A program made the position numbers and the translations under genes. A stretch of 64,000 bases of DNA from Chryseolinea sp. H1M3-3 (lineage in GTDB: Bacteria; Bacteroidota; Bacteroidia; Cytophagales; Cyclobacteriaceae): positions 1,488,001 to 1,552,000 of the forward strand of contig NZ_JARKMY010000001.1 in NCBI RefSeq assembly GCF_029360725.1. The letters run 5' to 3'. Of the stretch, positions 1 through 8,591 are shown one piece after another; within the stretch, counting starts at the first letter, position 1; each line of letters begins with the position of its first letter. The notes beneath the pieces are model-generated. The model was not told where the DNA came from. It made no database searches and worked only from the letters and a program-made list of their open reading frames with translations.

Positions 1-2
1 AT

Positions 3-176
3 TTTGAGATCTCTGCTCACGCTGTAAAAAAACAGTTAAGGGTATTCAAGAGCGTGCTCAAACTCGATAAGAATTTTCATATTTATATACACGGTAATCG
101 CCAGTTGATTGAAAAGGGTTTCGATGAGGACATAAAAAAACATTACTACAAGATTTACTTCGACGAGGAAACTTAG
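3..176 (+). CDS. C-terminal end of nucleoid-associated protein (NA37/NdpA/YejK-like), partial
   Basis: The window opens inside this gene; 57 codons and a TAG stop remain. The visible tail contains IYIHGNRQLIEKGFDED followed by HYYKIYF and an acidic end, which I recognise as the C-terminus of the 37-kDa nucleoid-associated protein family in Bacteroidota. Family members bind DNA and associate with the nucleoid, but the N-terminal part that would confirm membership lies outside. The next gene follows on the same strand after 65 bases and could be co-transcribed. The call rests on a short C-terminal match only. Confidence 0.6.
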   Translation, partial: FEISAHAVKKQLRVFKSVLKLDKNFHIYIHGNRQLIEKGFDEDIKKHYYKIYFDEET

Positions 177-241
177 ATGCTTCGGCTCCCGGAAATATCA
201 GATTCTATTGAGTATCTTTAATAACAACACAATTCAAGTTT

Positions 242-661
242 ATGGAAGTAGAAAGTTTCGGCACCCGGGTTAAAAGAACATCAAAAAAAGTTATGAAAGT
301 CATTGGAATTTCATTGCTGCTCATCGCGATCGTAGTGTTTAGTTTTCTGTATTGGGCTACTTACGAAGAAGGTGTTATGGCAGGGAAAGTTTTACGTGTA
401 AGTGAGAAAGGAATGTTGTTCAAAACATACGAGGGTAAAATCAATCTCGAAACTTTTGGTGCCCTAAAGGGAACCAGCCCGATTGCAGAATCTTTCGATT
501 TTTCAGTTTATAAAAGCGATACTGACCTTATTAAGGAACTCCAGCAAGTTTCGCTTAGCGGTGAACGGGTTAATCTTTATTTTGAAAAACATTATATGAC
601 TTTCCCCTGGCGAGGTGACACAAAATATTTTGTTACCCGCGTCGAACGGTTGGGGCATTAA
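242..661 (+). CDS. small single-pass membrane protein, unknown function
   Basis: 139 residues. A basic N-terminus (many K/R before residue 18) is followed by one strongly hydrophobic segment at about residues 20-40, so the protein is probably anchored in the inner membrane with the C-terminal 95 residues outside the cytoplasm. The rest is a mixed alpha/beta soluble region without cysteines or recognisable catalytic motif. Bacteroidota genomes carry similar short proteins, sometimes mislabelled as 6-phosphogluconate dehydrogenase; nothing here supports an enzyme. ATG start, with a bidirectional terminator 60 bases after the stop. Confidence 0.65.
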   Translation: MEVESFGTRVKRTSKKVMKVIGISLLLIAIVVFSFLYWATYEEGVMAGKVLRVSEKGMLFKTYEGKINLETFGALKGTSPIAESFDFSVYKSDTDLIKELQQVSLSGERVNLYFEKHYMTFPWRGDTKYFVTRVERLGH

Positions 662-723
662 TTATAAGATCACACCCGTTTGTGATTTAATATTTGGTCG
701 ATCTTGGCAATCAACTATAAATG

Positions 724-758
724 AAAAGCCCTTACTCCGTTTGAAGTAAGGGCTTTTT
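724..758. terminator. bidirectional intrinsic terminator
   Basis: A 12-bp stem (AAAGCCCTTACT / AGTAAGGGCTTT) around an 8-base loop is followed by a T-run on the plus strand and flanked by an A-run that gives T's on the minus strand. It sits between the convergent ends of the membrane-protein gene on the left and the zinc-ribbon membrane protein on the right, and can end both transcripts. Confidence 0.85.
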
Positions 759-778
759 TAATATTTTATTTTACTGAC

Positions 779-1528
779 TTAAGCAGTTGCAGCGGATGAC
801 TCCTCGAACTTCTGGGATACACGCAACACAACAGTCTTCTTTGCTTTGTAACCACAGTAACCGCATTGGAAGTGTTTCAGCAATTGACCTTCTTCAAGGC
901 CCATTGGAGCTTTCAAAATCTCTTCGCGAACAACTTTGAATGTTTGGTAATTACATTCAGGACATTGGAGTGCATGTAAGTGACCTGAATAACGTTCGAT
1001 CTTAACATATCCTGTTTCTTCGTCTTTCCACACATCATAGTCGATAGAGAATACTTGCTCTTCAGCTTGCATACCTTCGTCCAGGTAAGCATCTTCTTCC
1101 GACTCGCCTAATAGTTTCATAGGTTTTCCTGTTTTCGGAGAAACCCGTGGTTTGTAGCGAAGTGCTTTTAATCGTTTCTCGATGAAAAAAGGATAATAGA
1201 ACTTTAACATGTTTTGCACGATGAGGGCAACGATCATACCCATGGCGAACGTCGTGAAACCACGAACAAAAATCCAAAGTGTGCTCAATTTGTCAATGGT
1301 AGAATTTGCGAAAAAGCAGCATCCTACAATAAGTACGATGGCAGCGATCCATAACGTTCTGATTTCTGTTCTGTTAATAAAATCATACTTAGCCTTCGCA
1401 TCGCCCATTGTGGCTAAGCGGAAAACGTGATACAATACTATCAAAATAGAGATCGCCCATGCTACAAAGGCTACATTTCGAGCCATTGCATTCCATGCGT
1501 CATAGTTTTGGGTAGCAATATCTTCCAT
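779..1528 (-). CDS. membrane protein with C-terminal zinc-ribbon-like domain
   Basis: 249 residues, family not recognised by name. Three hydrophobic segments are visible at about residues 17-38, 57-75 and 83-105, followed by a cytoplasmic region. The C-terminal third carries two Cys pairs (CPEC near residue 190 and CGYC near residue 223), the spacing of a zinc ribbon. The protein may be a membrane-tethered nucleic-acid or protein-binding adaptor, which is inference. It appears monocistronic: a terminator lies downstream and a 145-base gap separates it from the alpha/beta hydrolase upstream. Confidence 0.7.
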   Translation of the reverse strand: MEDIATQNYDAWNAMARNVAFVAWAISILIVLYHVFRLATMGDAKAKYDFINRTEIRTLWIAAIVLIVGCCFFANSTIDKLSTLWIFVRGFTTFAMGMIVALIVQNMLKFYYPFFIEKRLKALRYKPRVSPKTGKPMKLLGESEEDAYLDEGMQAEEQVFSIDYDVWKDEETGYVKIERYSGHLHALQCPECNYQTFKVVREEILKAPMGLEEGQLLKHFQCGYCGYKAKKTVVLRVSQKFEESSAATA

Positions 1529-1673
1529 AGTTACGGATTGGTTATTTTTATTCTTGATAACAAATATAAAGTACTACTTTAATTAAACCTAGCTTTCCAG
1601 CGGGGTTTAGGGAGGCACAATTTAGCAAGGAATTTGGGACATAATCAAAAGCGAAAAGGGCCTTGCCGAGAAT

Positions 1674-2438
1674 CTACGTGTTAGATTTCATTACGAAACC
1701 TTTGATTTTTGAGGCCGTTTCTGCTGGTTTTTCAAACATGCCCATATGGGCCACCTTCTCAAAAATATGAATTTCCGGTTTTTGGCACGAAGCGGCTTGT
1801 TTTCGAATCGAATCAACGGGAATGCCCGGATCGCTCTCGCCGGCCAAAAAGAGCGTAGGATTTTTAAAGCTTTCCAATGTTTTAATTTGATCTTTTCGCT
1901 CCCGCATGGCTACTGTGTACCCGATAACAGCCTCCGCCGTCGCTTGACTTGCTATTTCGGTTACCTTTTTGATAGCGGGATGGGTTGGATCTGCAAAGAG
2001 CGGTGGAATAAATCCACTGGTAAAAGGTAGTGCGCCATTTTTTCTCACGAAATCTATAACCTTAGTTCGTGACTCTTTTTTTTCATCGCTATCGGCGTAG
2101 GCCGTTGAATGAAATAACACCAGCGATGAGAATAATTCAGGACGTTTTTCCACCATGGCTAATGCCACATAACCACCAAGTGAGTGCCCCACAATGGATA
2201 ACGCATTGAGGTTTTTACTTGCAATGAAACTTAATAACGTGTCGGCTACCTGACCGAGACTAAAAGGTGATGGCAGGCTTGGACTTTTGCCAAAGCCAGG
2301 CAAATCAACAGTTAAAACTCTGAACGAATCAGAAAGCCTTCCAACATACTCCTCCCAGATCAGCTGATGAAACGGGAAACCATGGATAAGCAGAATAGGT
2401 TCTCCACTTCCAGTGTCCGTCGAGGATAGGTTGATCAT
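1674..2438 (-). CDS. alpha/beta-fold hydrolase
   Basis: 254 residues with the full alpha/beta hydrolase signature. The oxyanion HG motif follows strand beta3 (LLIHGFPFH, residues 17-24), the nucleophile elbow is GHSLGG with Ser86, the acid is Asp203 (GESDPGIP) and the general base His231 (VAHMGMFEKP). Substrate cannot be predicted; relatives include esterases, C-C hydrolases and haloperoxidase-like proteins. The start codon overlaps the dxs stop by four bases (ATGA), so it is translationally coupled to dxs, although no isoprenoid role is known for this family. Confidence 0.85.
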   Translation of the reverse strand: MINLSSTDTGSGEPILLIHGFPFHQLIWEEYVGRLSDSFRVLTVDLPGFGKSPSLPSPFSLGQVADTLLSFIASKNLNALSIVGHSLGGYVALAMVEKRPELFSSLVLFHSTAYADSDEKKESRTKVIDFVRKNGALPFTSGFIPPLFADPTHPAIKKVTEIASQATAEAVIGYTVAMRERKDQIKTLESFKNPTLFLAGESDPGIPVDSIRKQAASCQKPEIHIFEKVAHMGMFEKPAETASKIKGFVMKSNT

Positions 2439-4363
2439 GTCAGCGATTTTGTAACGGGTTCTAACATTTCCAGAGCGGTTCTTTCAATTCCTTCGGGATC
2501 GAATCCACACTCGTGTTGAAGTTCGATTTGCTCGCCATGTTCGACCACTAGGTCGGGGATACCAAGTCTTCTGATTTCAGAAAAATAATTATGCTCTGCC
2601 ATGAATTCTACGACTGCACTTCCGAATCCGCCCTGAATGCATCCATCTTCAACAGTAATAATCTTCTTAAACTTTTGAAAAATCTGATGCAGCATCACTT
2701 CATCCAACGGTTTGACAAAGCGCATGTCGAAGTGTGCAACATTTATGTTTTGTTTCGCAAGACTTTCACAAACTTGTACAGCATAATTTCCAATGTGACC
2801 AATGGTCAGGATTGCAAGATCTTCGCCGTCTTTGATCATTCGACCAGTGCCAAATTTAATTTCTTCCATGGGAAGCTTCCAATTTGGCATTACACCCTGC
2901 CCGCGGGGATAGCGGATAGAGAATGCTTTTTCTTTACGCGGCAACTGTGCCGTAAACATCAGGTTTCGTAATTCCACTTCGTTCATGGGAGCAGCAACGA
3001 TCATGTTGGGAAGACAGCGGAAATAGGCGAGGTCATACGCGCCGTGATGCGTAGGCCCATCGGCACCGGCAAACCCGGCACGGTCCAAACAAAAATTAAC
3101 AGGCAAATTCTGGATGCAAACATCGTGTATAACTTGGTCATAGGCCCGTTGCATAAACGTGCTGTAAATATTGCAGAAAGGAATAAGACCCTGTGTGGCT
3201 AAACCAGCAGAAAACGTGACTGCATGTTGCTCAGCAATGCCGACATCAAAAGCACGGTCAGGCATTTCCTTCATCATGATATTCATAGAAGATCCTGAAG
3301 GCATTGCGGGTGTTATCCCGATAATTTTATCATTAACTTTTGCCAACTCAACCAACGTGTGCCCAAAAACATCCTGATAACGGGGTGCCTGGGGGTTATC
3401 GTAAACCTTCTTGTATATCTCTCCCGAAATTTTATCGAAAGTTCCTGGCGCATGCCATGTGGTAGCGTTGCCCTTTTCAGCTGGCGCATAACCTTTTCCC
3501 TTCGTGGTTATGCAGTGAAGTATCTTCGGTCCTTTAATGCTCTTTAGATCATTGAGTATAGTCACCAAATGATTCACATCGTGCCCATCTACAGGTCCGA
3601 AATACCGCAGGTTCAGCGATTCAAATAAATTGCTTTGGCTGAGTAAAGTCGCCTTGATACCACTTTCAAGTTTAGAAACAATTTCCTGTGCACTCTTACC
3701 AAACATAGAAAGCTTGCCTAGCAAATTCCAGGCTTCATCTTTCAATTTGTTGTACGTCTTGCTCGTTGTAATATCCGTTAGATAATCTTTTAGCGCACCG
3801 ACATTTGGGTCAATGGCCATGCAATTGTCATTGAGGATGATTAGAATATTCGTATCAGAAACACCTGCATGATTGAGGCCCTCAAAGGCGATACCTCCTG
3901 TTAAGGCTCCATCACCTATCACGGCAATGTGTTGTTTGTCTTCGATATTCAAATATTTGGAGGCGGCGGCCATTCCAAGGGCTGCAGAGATGGAGGTAGA
4001 GGAATGCCCTACACCAAAAGTATCGTACACACTTTCACTTCTTTTTGGGAACCCTGAAATCCCCTTGTATTGACGGTTAGTATAAAACTCGTCTCGGCGA
4101 CCTGTTAAAATTTTATGTCCATAAGCCTGGTGTCCTACATCCCAGACCAGCTGATCATATGGCGTGTTAAAAACGAAATGTAGAGCAACGGTTAGTTCGA
4201 CAACACCCAGACTTGCGCCAAAATGACCCCCATAAACAGACACATTATCAATGATAAAATGGCGAAGGTCGTCACAAAGCTGAACCAATTGCGCTTGATC
4301 CAGCTTCTTAACATCGTCTGGACTGTTGATGCTGGCTAAAATTTTTCCAGGTGTTATAAGCAT
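2435..4363 (-). CDS. dxs: 1-deoxy-D-xylulose-5-phosphate synthase
   Basis: 642 residues, full length for DXS. The enzyme condenses pyruvate with glyceraldehyde 3-phosphate in a thiamine-diphosphate-dependent reaction, the first step of the MEP isoprenoid pathway, in the cytosol. The sequence shows the thiamine-diphosphate/Mg site (GDGALTGG near residue 150 with the downstream NDN), the His-rich substrate region (HVGHQAYGH type, here DVGHQAYGHK), the catalytic Glu in VGIAEQHAV, and the transketolase C-terminal domain. It leads a two-gene unit with the alpha/beta hydrolase. Confidence 0.97.
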   Translation of the reverse strand: MLITPGKILASINSPDDVKKLDQAQLVQLCDDLRHFIIDNVSVYGGHFGASLGVVELTVALHFVFNTPYDQLVWDVGHQAYGHKILTGRRDEFYTNRQYKGISGFPKRSESVYDTFGVGHSSTSISAALGMAAASKYLNIEDKQHIAVIGDGALTGGIAFEGLNHAGVSDTNILIILNDNCMAIDPNVGALKDYLTDITTSKTYNKLKDEAWNLLGKLSMFGKSAQEIVSKLESGIKATLLSQSNLFESLNLRYFGPVDGHDVNHLVTILNDLKSIKGPKILHCITTKGKGYAPAEKGNATTWHAPGTFDKISGEIYKKVYDNPQAPRYQDVFGHTLVELAKVNDKIIGITPAMPSGSSMNIMMKEMPDRAFDVGIAEQHAVTFSAGLATQGLIPFCNIYSTFMQRAYDQVIHDVCIQNLPVNFCLDRAGFAGADGPTHHGAYDLAYFRCLPNMIVAAPMNEVELRNLMFTAQLPRKEKAFSIRYPRGQGVMPNWKLPMEEIKFGTGRMIKDGEDLAILTIGHIGNYAVQVCESLAKQNINVAHFDMRFVKPLDEVMLHQIFQKFKKIITVEDGCIQGGFGSAVVEFMAEHNYFSEIRRLGIPDLVVEHGEQIELQHECGFDPEGIERTALEMLEPVTKSLT

Positions 4364-4504
4364 GTAAAAATCATTAATGCCATTAACAAGCGTTTGACCT
4401 CTAGGGTTCTAAACCGCTTATTTAATATCAAATAAACCATAAAGGTAGTTATTTCCTAGATGTCACCATTTTTTAAGGGATTATAAATAAATTTGCGGGC
4501 CACT

Positions 4505-5269
4505 ATGACAACACACGAAAATTTTGAGGTAAAACTCCCCCTTTTTGAAGGTCCTTTTGACCTTTTGTTGTTTTTCATTGAACGCGACGAATTGGACATC
4601 TACGATATACCTATTTCTAAGATCACCAACGATTTTCTTGATTACATGCATCACATGGAGCAACTTGATATTGAAGTGGCCAGTGAATTTATCCTTGTGG
4701 CGGCGACGCTGATGCGTATTAAATCGAAAATGCTGTTGCCAAGGCCTCAGTTGGATGGGCAAGGTAATGAAATTGATCCTCGAGAAGAGCTTGTGCGTCA
4801 TTTGCTTGAGTACAAGAAATATAAGTCGGTCATAGAAAGCTTCCATAAACTGGAAGAAACGGAGCTGATGAAAGAGCGCCGTGGAAATATTATGAAGGAA
4901 CTTAAAACATTGGCGGAAAGCACCAATGTGGAAGCCGAACTTCAGGACGTGACCATCTTCAAATTAATGACGGTCTTCGAGAAAATCTTAAAGCGTCAGG
5001 AGGCTGAGAAAAATAAACCCGTTCACCACGTTATCCAATACCCCTACACGGTTGAAGCGCAGAAGAAACATTTGCTGGAAGAACTCACTAAAAAACCGAA
5101 GCTTTCATTTACTGAATTGATTGCTGAGTATCCTACGCGAATGGGAGTGATCTTTAATTTCCTGGCAATCCTGGAAATGCTGGCATTGCAGGTTCTTACT
5201 ATTCAGATAGGAGAAGGATATGGCAACTTTTGGATTTCGAAGGCGGAACCCACGGAAGCTATTCTTTAA
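4505..5269 (+). CDS. scpA: segregation and condensation protein A
   Basis: ScpA is the kleisin subunit of the SMC-ScpA-ScpB condensin that organises and segregates the chromosome. The N-terminal helix motif (LPLFEGPFDLLLFFIERDELDIYDIP, read in two parts) is the classic SMC-binding signature, and the C-terminal winged-helix region ends in a short hydrophobic stretch. I chose the ATG at 4505 rather than an in-frame TTG four codons upstream because MTTHENFEVKLP fits the family N-terminus. The 254-residue product has the usual length. No scpB lies nearby. The 3' end overlaps the convergent creatininase-family gene by four bases. Confidence 0.93.
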   Translation: MTTHENFEVKLPLFEGPFDLLLFFIERDELDIYDIPISKITNDFLDYMHHMEQLDIEVASEFILVAATLMRIKSKMLLPRPQLDGQGNEIDPREELVRHLLEYKKYKSVIESFHKLEETELMKERRGNIMKELKTLAESTNVEAELQDVTIFKLMTVFEKILKRQEAEKNKPVHHVIQYPYTVEAQKKHLLEELTKKPKLSFTELIAEYPTRMGVIFNFLAILEMLALQVLTIQIGEGYGNFWISKAEPTEAIL

Positions 5270-6027
5270 GCATAGAGATCTTTACGGTCGACTTTCGCCA
5301 CTTCTGTAAAGAACTTACCCACTTTTTCCGTCACTGCTTTAAAATAGCGCATACCTTTTTCTGCGGTGGCTTGGCGTGGGTCGCCTACGCCGGTGTCTTT
5401 CGTAACTTGCATCCATTTACGTTCGGCCCATGCCCATCCTTCGCGTATGCCAGTTATCCTTGATTTTTTTGACGCGCCATCACCTGCTTCAGAAAGAGGC
5501 TTTACCAATCCGGGTGTTAGATGCATCATCACACTGGTCTCCATTTCTCCGGCATGGTCATCCTTATTCTCGAAAAAATCTTTCTGATCTACAGCCTGAT
5601 ACCAGTTGCAGGCGCTTAAAAACATATTAGGAAATTTCAGTCCTAATTCCCGAATCATGGTTTTAAAGTCATTTCCACCATGGCTGTTAAGGATGATGAG
5701 TTTATAAATTCCTTGACGATTCAATACTTCTACCACGTCTTTCAATACCGCGAACTGCGTACTTGGATTCATATTCATGTCAAGCATCACATCAAACTGA
5801 CCTGTGTTAACGCCAAACGGAATAGTTGGCAATACAATAACTTTTGAGCCGCTCTCCCAGGCAATCCGCGCAGCTTCAGCCGCCACGTTGTCGGCTTCAA
5901 TGATGTCGGTGCCATAGGGAAGGTGATAGTTGTGGGCCTCACAAGCACCCCACGGTAGAACAGCTACTTCGAAGACAGTTTCTTTGATGTTCTTCCAATT
6001 ATTCTCAGCAAGGATATACGGACGCAT
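5266..6027 (-). CDS. creatininase family protein (metal-dependent amidohydrolase)
   Basis: 253 residues of the creatininase/MftE family. Visible metal-site residues are Glu30 and His32 in the GACEAHNYHLP block, Asp41 in GTDIIEAD, and the His in the NSHGGN motif near residue 118, followed by a second acidic site (HAGEMETS). Family members hydrolyse creatinine, cleave formamide-type rings in riboflavin/F420-related pathways, or trim mycofactocin peptide; the substrate here is unknown. It stands alone, convergent with scpA, and its upstream region separates it from arsS by about 80 bases. Confidence 0.9.
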   Translation of the reverse strand: MRPYILAENNWKNIKETVFEVAVLPWGACEAHNYHLPYGTDIIEADNVAAEAARIAWESGSKVIVLPTIPFGVNTGQFDVMLDMNMNPSTQFAVLKDVVEVLNRQGIYKLIILNSHGGNDFKTMIRELGLKFPNMFLSACNWYQAVDQKDFFENKDDHAGEMETSVMMHLTPGLVKPLSEAGDGASKKSRITGIREGWAWAERKWMQVTKDTGVGDPRQATAEKGMRYFKAVTEKVGKFFTEVAKVDRKDLYA

Positions 6028-6108
6028 GATTTTAGATAATCAGGTACAAATGACGACGAAGTTAACAGTTATCATGGAGATCGAAAACACATTCACCTTG
6101 ACCTGTAC

Positions 6109-7164
6109 TTATGCTGTACTTCCCTGGCAACTGCTTCCTGCACCCGCAGTGCACGCAAAACAATGTTGTCCAATAATAATCTCCCTCGATTCAAGCTGGG
6201 AAAGGTCAAATGTGCTGATATGTTGGCCTGCTGATTTTGACGTTTTAAGTCCAAGCATTTGGTTGAAATCACAATCGTATAGGTTGCCTTGCCAGTCGAT
6301 GGAGATTGTATTTCGGCACATTACGCCCTCCACAGCCGATGGGTTAAATGCAGTGATAAGTTTTTCCATGTAGTCTTCATAGTTGCCAGATTCGATAAGA
6401 AAATCAAGGAATCGACTAATTGGAATATTGGTGATGGTAAATAAACTATTGAAGTCAACGTCGAAATGATTCTTCAATTCAATTTTAAAGTCGCGCTGTA
6501 ATTGTTCTTGATTACCAGGAAGAAAAGCACCTGAGGGGTTGTACACTAAGTCCAGTATCAATCCTGTTTCAGGAATTCCATAACCCACTTCATTCAGCAT
6601 CCGCAAGCCTTGTATGGATCTTTCGAAAACACCTTCCCCGCGTTGGCGGTCAGTTTTGCCGGCGTTATAAAAAGGTAACGATGAGCATACACGCACATTA
6701 TTAGCTTTAAAAAATTCCGGAAGTGAATGATATTTGGGATTAGCTGTGAGAATGGTGAGGTTAGACCGGACAATAATTTCACCAACACCTGATGCATGTG
6801 CCTGCTCGACAAACCACATGAAGTCGGGATTCATCTCCGGGGCACCACCGGTAATGTCAAGGGTTTTGATTTTTGTTGCAGCCAGAACGTCAACACATTG
6901 CTGCATCGTTTCACGGGTCATTATTTCAAGTCGGTCTGGGCCCGCATCGACATGACAATGCTTGCAGACCTGATTACACATATATCCCACATTCACTTGA
7001 AATATTTCAATCCTGGAAGGTTTTAAAGAATGATACCCTGTGGATTCAAGCTTCTTCCGGAAGGTTGGAAATTGCCCTGATTTAAAAATGCCATTCTCAA
7101 GGATTTCCAGTTGCCGTTGCTGATTCGCCAGCTGATGATGTCGTGCGTGAAGCGACTTGATCAT
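6109..7164 (-). CDS. arsS: arsenosugar biosynthesis radical SAM protein ArsS
   Basis: 351 residues. The radical-SAM cluster motif CNQVCKHC (CxxxCxxC) lies near residue 60, followed by the SAM-binding GGAPEMNP segment. The C-terminal DUF3641 part ends in CFACTAGAGSSC, typical of ArsS. The family is proposed to add the 5'-deoxyadenosyl group to methylated arsenic in arsenosugar synthesis. Some relatives are selenoproteins; here all these positions are Cys and no in-frame TGA is present. The peroxidase-like partner lies 5 bases upstream in the same direction. No arsM methyltransferase is seen in the window. Confidence 0.92.
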   Translation of the reverse strand: MIKSLHARHHQLANQQRQLEILENGIFKSGQFPTFRKKLESTGYHSLKPSRIEIFQVNVGYMCNQVCKHCHVDAGPDRLEIMTRETMQQCVDVLAATKIKTLDITGGAPEMNPDFMWFVEQAHASGVGEIIVRSNLTILTANPKYHSLPEFFKANNVRVCSSLPFYNAGKTDRQRGEGVFERSIQGLRMLNEVGYGIPETGLILDLVYNPSGAFLPGNQEQLQRDFKIELKNHFDVDFNSLFTITNIPISRFLDFLIESGNYEDYMEKLITAFNPSAVEGVMCRNTISIDWQGNLYDCDFNQMLGLKTSKSAGQHISTFDLSQLESREIIIGQHCFACTAGAGSSCQGSTA

Positions 7165-7169
7165 AACTT

Positions 7170-7502
7170 CTACATGGAAATTTTTTTGGCCTTGTTCATC
7201 ATTTGTACACCATGTACCAAAGATGAACCTCCGCGAATGGCAGCGGCAACATGAATTGCTTCCATCATCGCTTTTTCAGTTACACCTTTTTCAAGCGTGT
7301 CTTGTGTATAAGCATCGATACAATAGGGACATTGAATGGTGTGCGCGACGGCTAATGCAATCAAAGATTTTTCCCGGGCTGTCAGATCGCCTTCTTTAAA
7401 CACGTCGCCGTACCAATCAAAAAATTTTTTTGCAAGGTTCTCTTCCCATTCTCCGATGTTTCCAAATTTTTTAAGGTCTGCGGGATTGTAATAGGTTTCC
7501 AT
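7170..7502 (-). CDS. arsenosugar biosynthesis-associated peroxidase-like protein (AhpD/CMD fold)
   Basis: The product is 110 residues when started at the ATG at 7502 (METYYNPADLKKFG), which fits the family N-terminus better than a start 26 codons upstream. It shows the AhpD/carboxymuconolactone decarboxylase core with the redox pair CPYC and a following HVAAAIRGG helix. Small proteins of this type are found next to arsS and are presumed to act as a reductase or peroxidase in that pathway; no direct activity is known to me. It lies 5 bases before arsS, forming a two-gene operon. Confidence 0.85.
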   Translation of the reverse strand: METYYNPADLKKFGNIGEWEENLAKKFFDWYGDVFKEGDLTAREKSLIALAVAHTIQCPYCIDAYTQDTLEKGVTEKAMMEAIHVAAAIRGGSSLVHGVQMMNKAKKISM

Positions 7503-7571
7503 AATAAAAGGTTTGACTCCAAAAGTAAGAAAGGCCCGCAACATTACTTTAGCGGGTGGGCGACAAATAAA

Positions 7572-7597
7572 GAACATCAAATCAAAGTTTGATGTTC
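7572..7597 (-). terminator. perfect 10-bp hairpin between transglycosylase and arsenosugar pair
   Basis: GAACATCAAA and TTTGATGTTC enclose a 6-base loop. On the minus strand a short T-rich tail (TTTATTTG) follows. It probably terminates the transglycosylase transcript before the arsS operon. The perfect symmetry would also suit an operator for the arsS pair, whose start lies about 70 bases further. Confidence 0.5.
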
Positions 7598-7615
7598 ATA
7601 TCGGAGCAATTTTTA

Positions 7616-8557
7616 CTAGGATGGTATCGCTATGCGATAGCTTTTACCCTTTTTTACAGTAAGACGGTCTTCTCGCAGCCAGGGATTATGGCGTTTTAAC
7701 AACTTGTAGTTTGTCCCATGCGATTTTGCAAAAGTTACCAGGTCTTTTACCGTTTCGTTAACTTCTATATATCGCAACGGTTCTTGTTTGTATAAATGAT
7801 CTTCTTCAATTCGAAAACCATATCGCAGAGGATTCTCAGCGATTTCCTTTATGGCCAGAATTCTAAACACGTAGCGAGACGTTTCGTCATTAAGATATAA
7901 GTCGTAGTAAGAGTCAACGGACTGATCTTCAATTGCACGTTCTATTCCGCCCATGCCGCGGTTGTAGGAGGCCGCAACCATCGTCCAGTTTCCAAATTTT
8001 TTATACGCTTTCTTGAGGTATTTGCAAGCCGCCTCAGTCGCTTTTAAAGGATCATAACGTTCGTCTACCTCATCCGTAATCTCTAGATCCAATTCCTTGC
8101 CAGAAGTTTTAAGAATTTGCCAATAACCAACAGCATCCCGATGAGAAGTTACATTCAACAAATTGCTTTCAATGAGCGGTAAATATTTGAAATCTTCCGG
8201 TATGCCATGTTTCTCTAAGATTTCTTGCATCTGGGGCAACCAACGATTAGCTCTTTTAATAAGAAAGATCGTATTGCTGTGGAGGTAGCAGTTTATCTGA
8301 AGTTCTTTGTCAAGGCGCTCGTGTACATCAGGGATTTGTAAAGGGACGGGTTCGTCTGCGAAGGAAATTTTTTGGGGGACATTAAAAGATATTGCTGGCA
8401 ATCGTTGATCTGAAGCTGTTTCAAATTGAACTTCGAAAACTCCATTATCAGAGATTTTATCTTTGCTGGGTTTTAAAGACCATTCCTTGTAAGAAATATA
8501 CCCGAACAGTATAATCAATGAACAGATTGATAGAAAGTTTGAGAGGTGAAATTTCAT
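7616..8557 (-). CDS. membrane-anchored lytic transglycosylase (MltD-like, SLT domain)
   Basis: 313 residues from the ATG at 8557 (MKFHLSN), chosen because it gives a clean signal anchor (hydrophobic residues 8-22). The SLT domain follows at about residues 105-230, with the catalytic Glu in PLIESNLL, then GYWQI and the AASYNRGMGG motif typical of family-1 transglycosylases. A degenerate LysM-like region ends the protein (LLKRHNPWL). It would cleave the MurNAc-GlcNAc bond of peptidoglycan in the periplasm. It lies 34 bases after mnmH, so both may share a transcript. Confidence 0.88.
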   Translation of the reverse strand: MKFHLSNFLSICSLIILFGYISYKEWSLKPSKDKISDNGVFEVQFETASDQRLPAISFNVPQKISFADEPVPLQIPDVHERLDKELQINCYLHSNTIFLIKRANRWLPQMQEILEKHGIPEDFKYLPLIESNLLNVTSHRDAVGYWQILKTSGKELDLEITDEVDERYDPLKATEAACKYLKKAYKKFGNWTMVAASYNRGMGGIERAIEDQSVDSYYDLYLNDETSRYVFRILAIKEIAENPLRYGFRIEEDHLYKQEPLRYIEVNETVKDLVTFAKSHGTNYKLLKRHNPWLREDRLTVKKGKSYRIAIPS

Positions 8558-8591
8558 ATTCAATACATTCAATTTGTGAGAGGATAGCGCG

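Noticed and set aside
6109-7164. ArsS as a selenoprotein
   Set aside because: The positions that carry selenocysteine in some relatives are encoded as Cys or other residues and no in-frame TGA is present.
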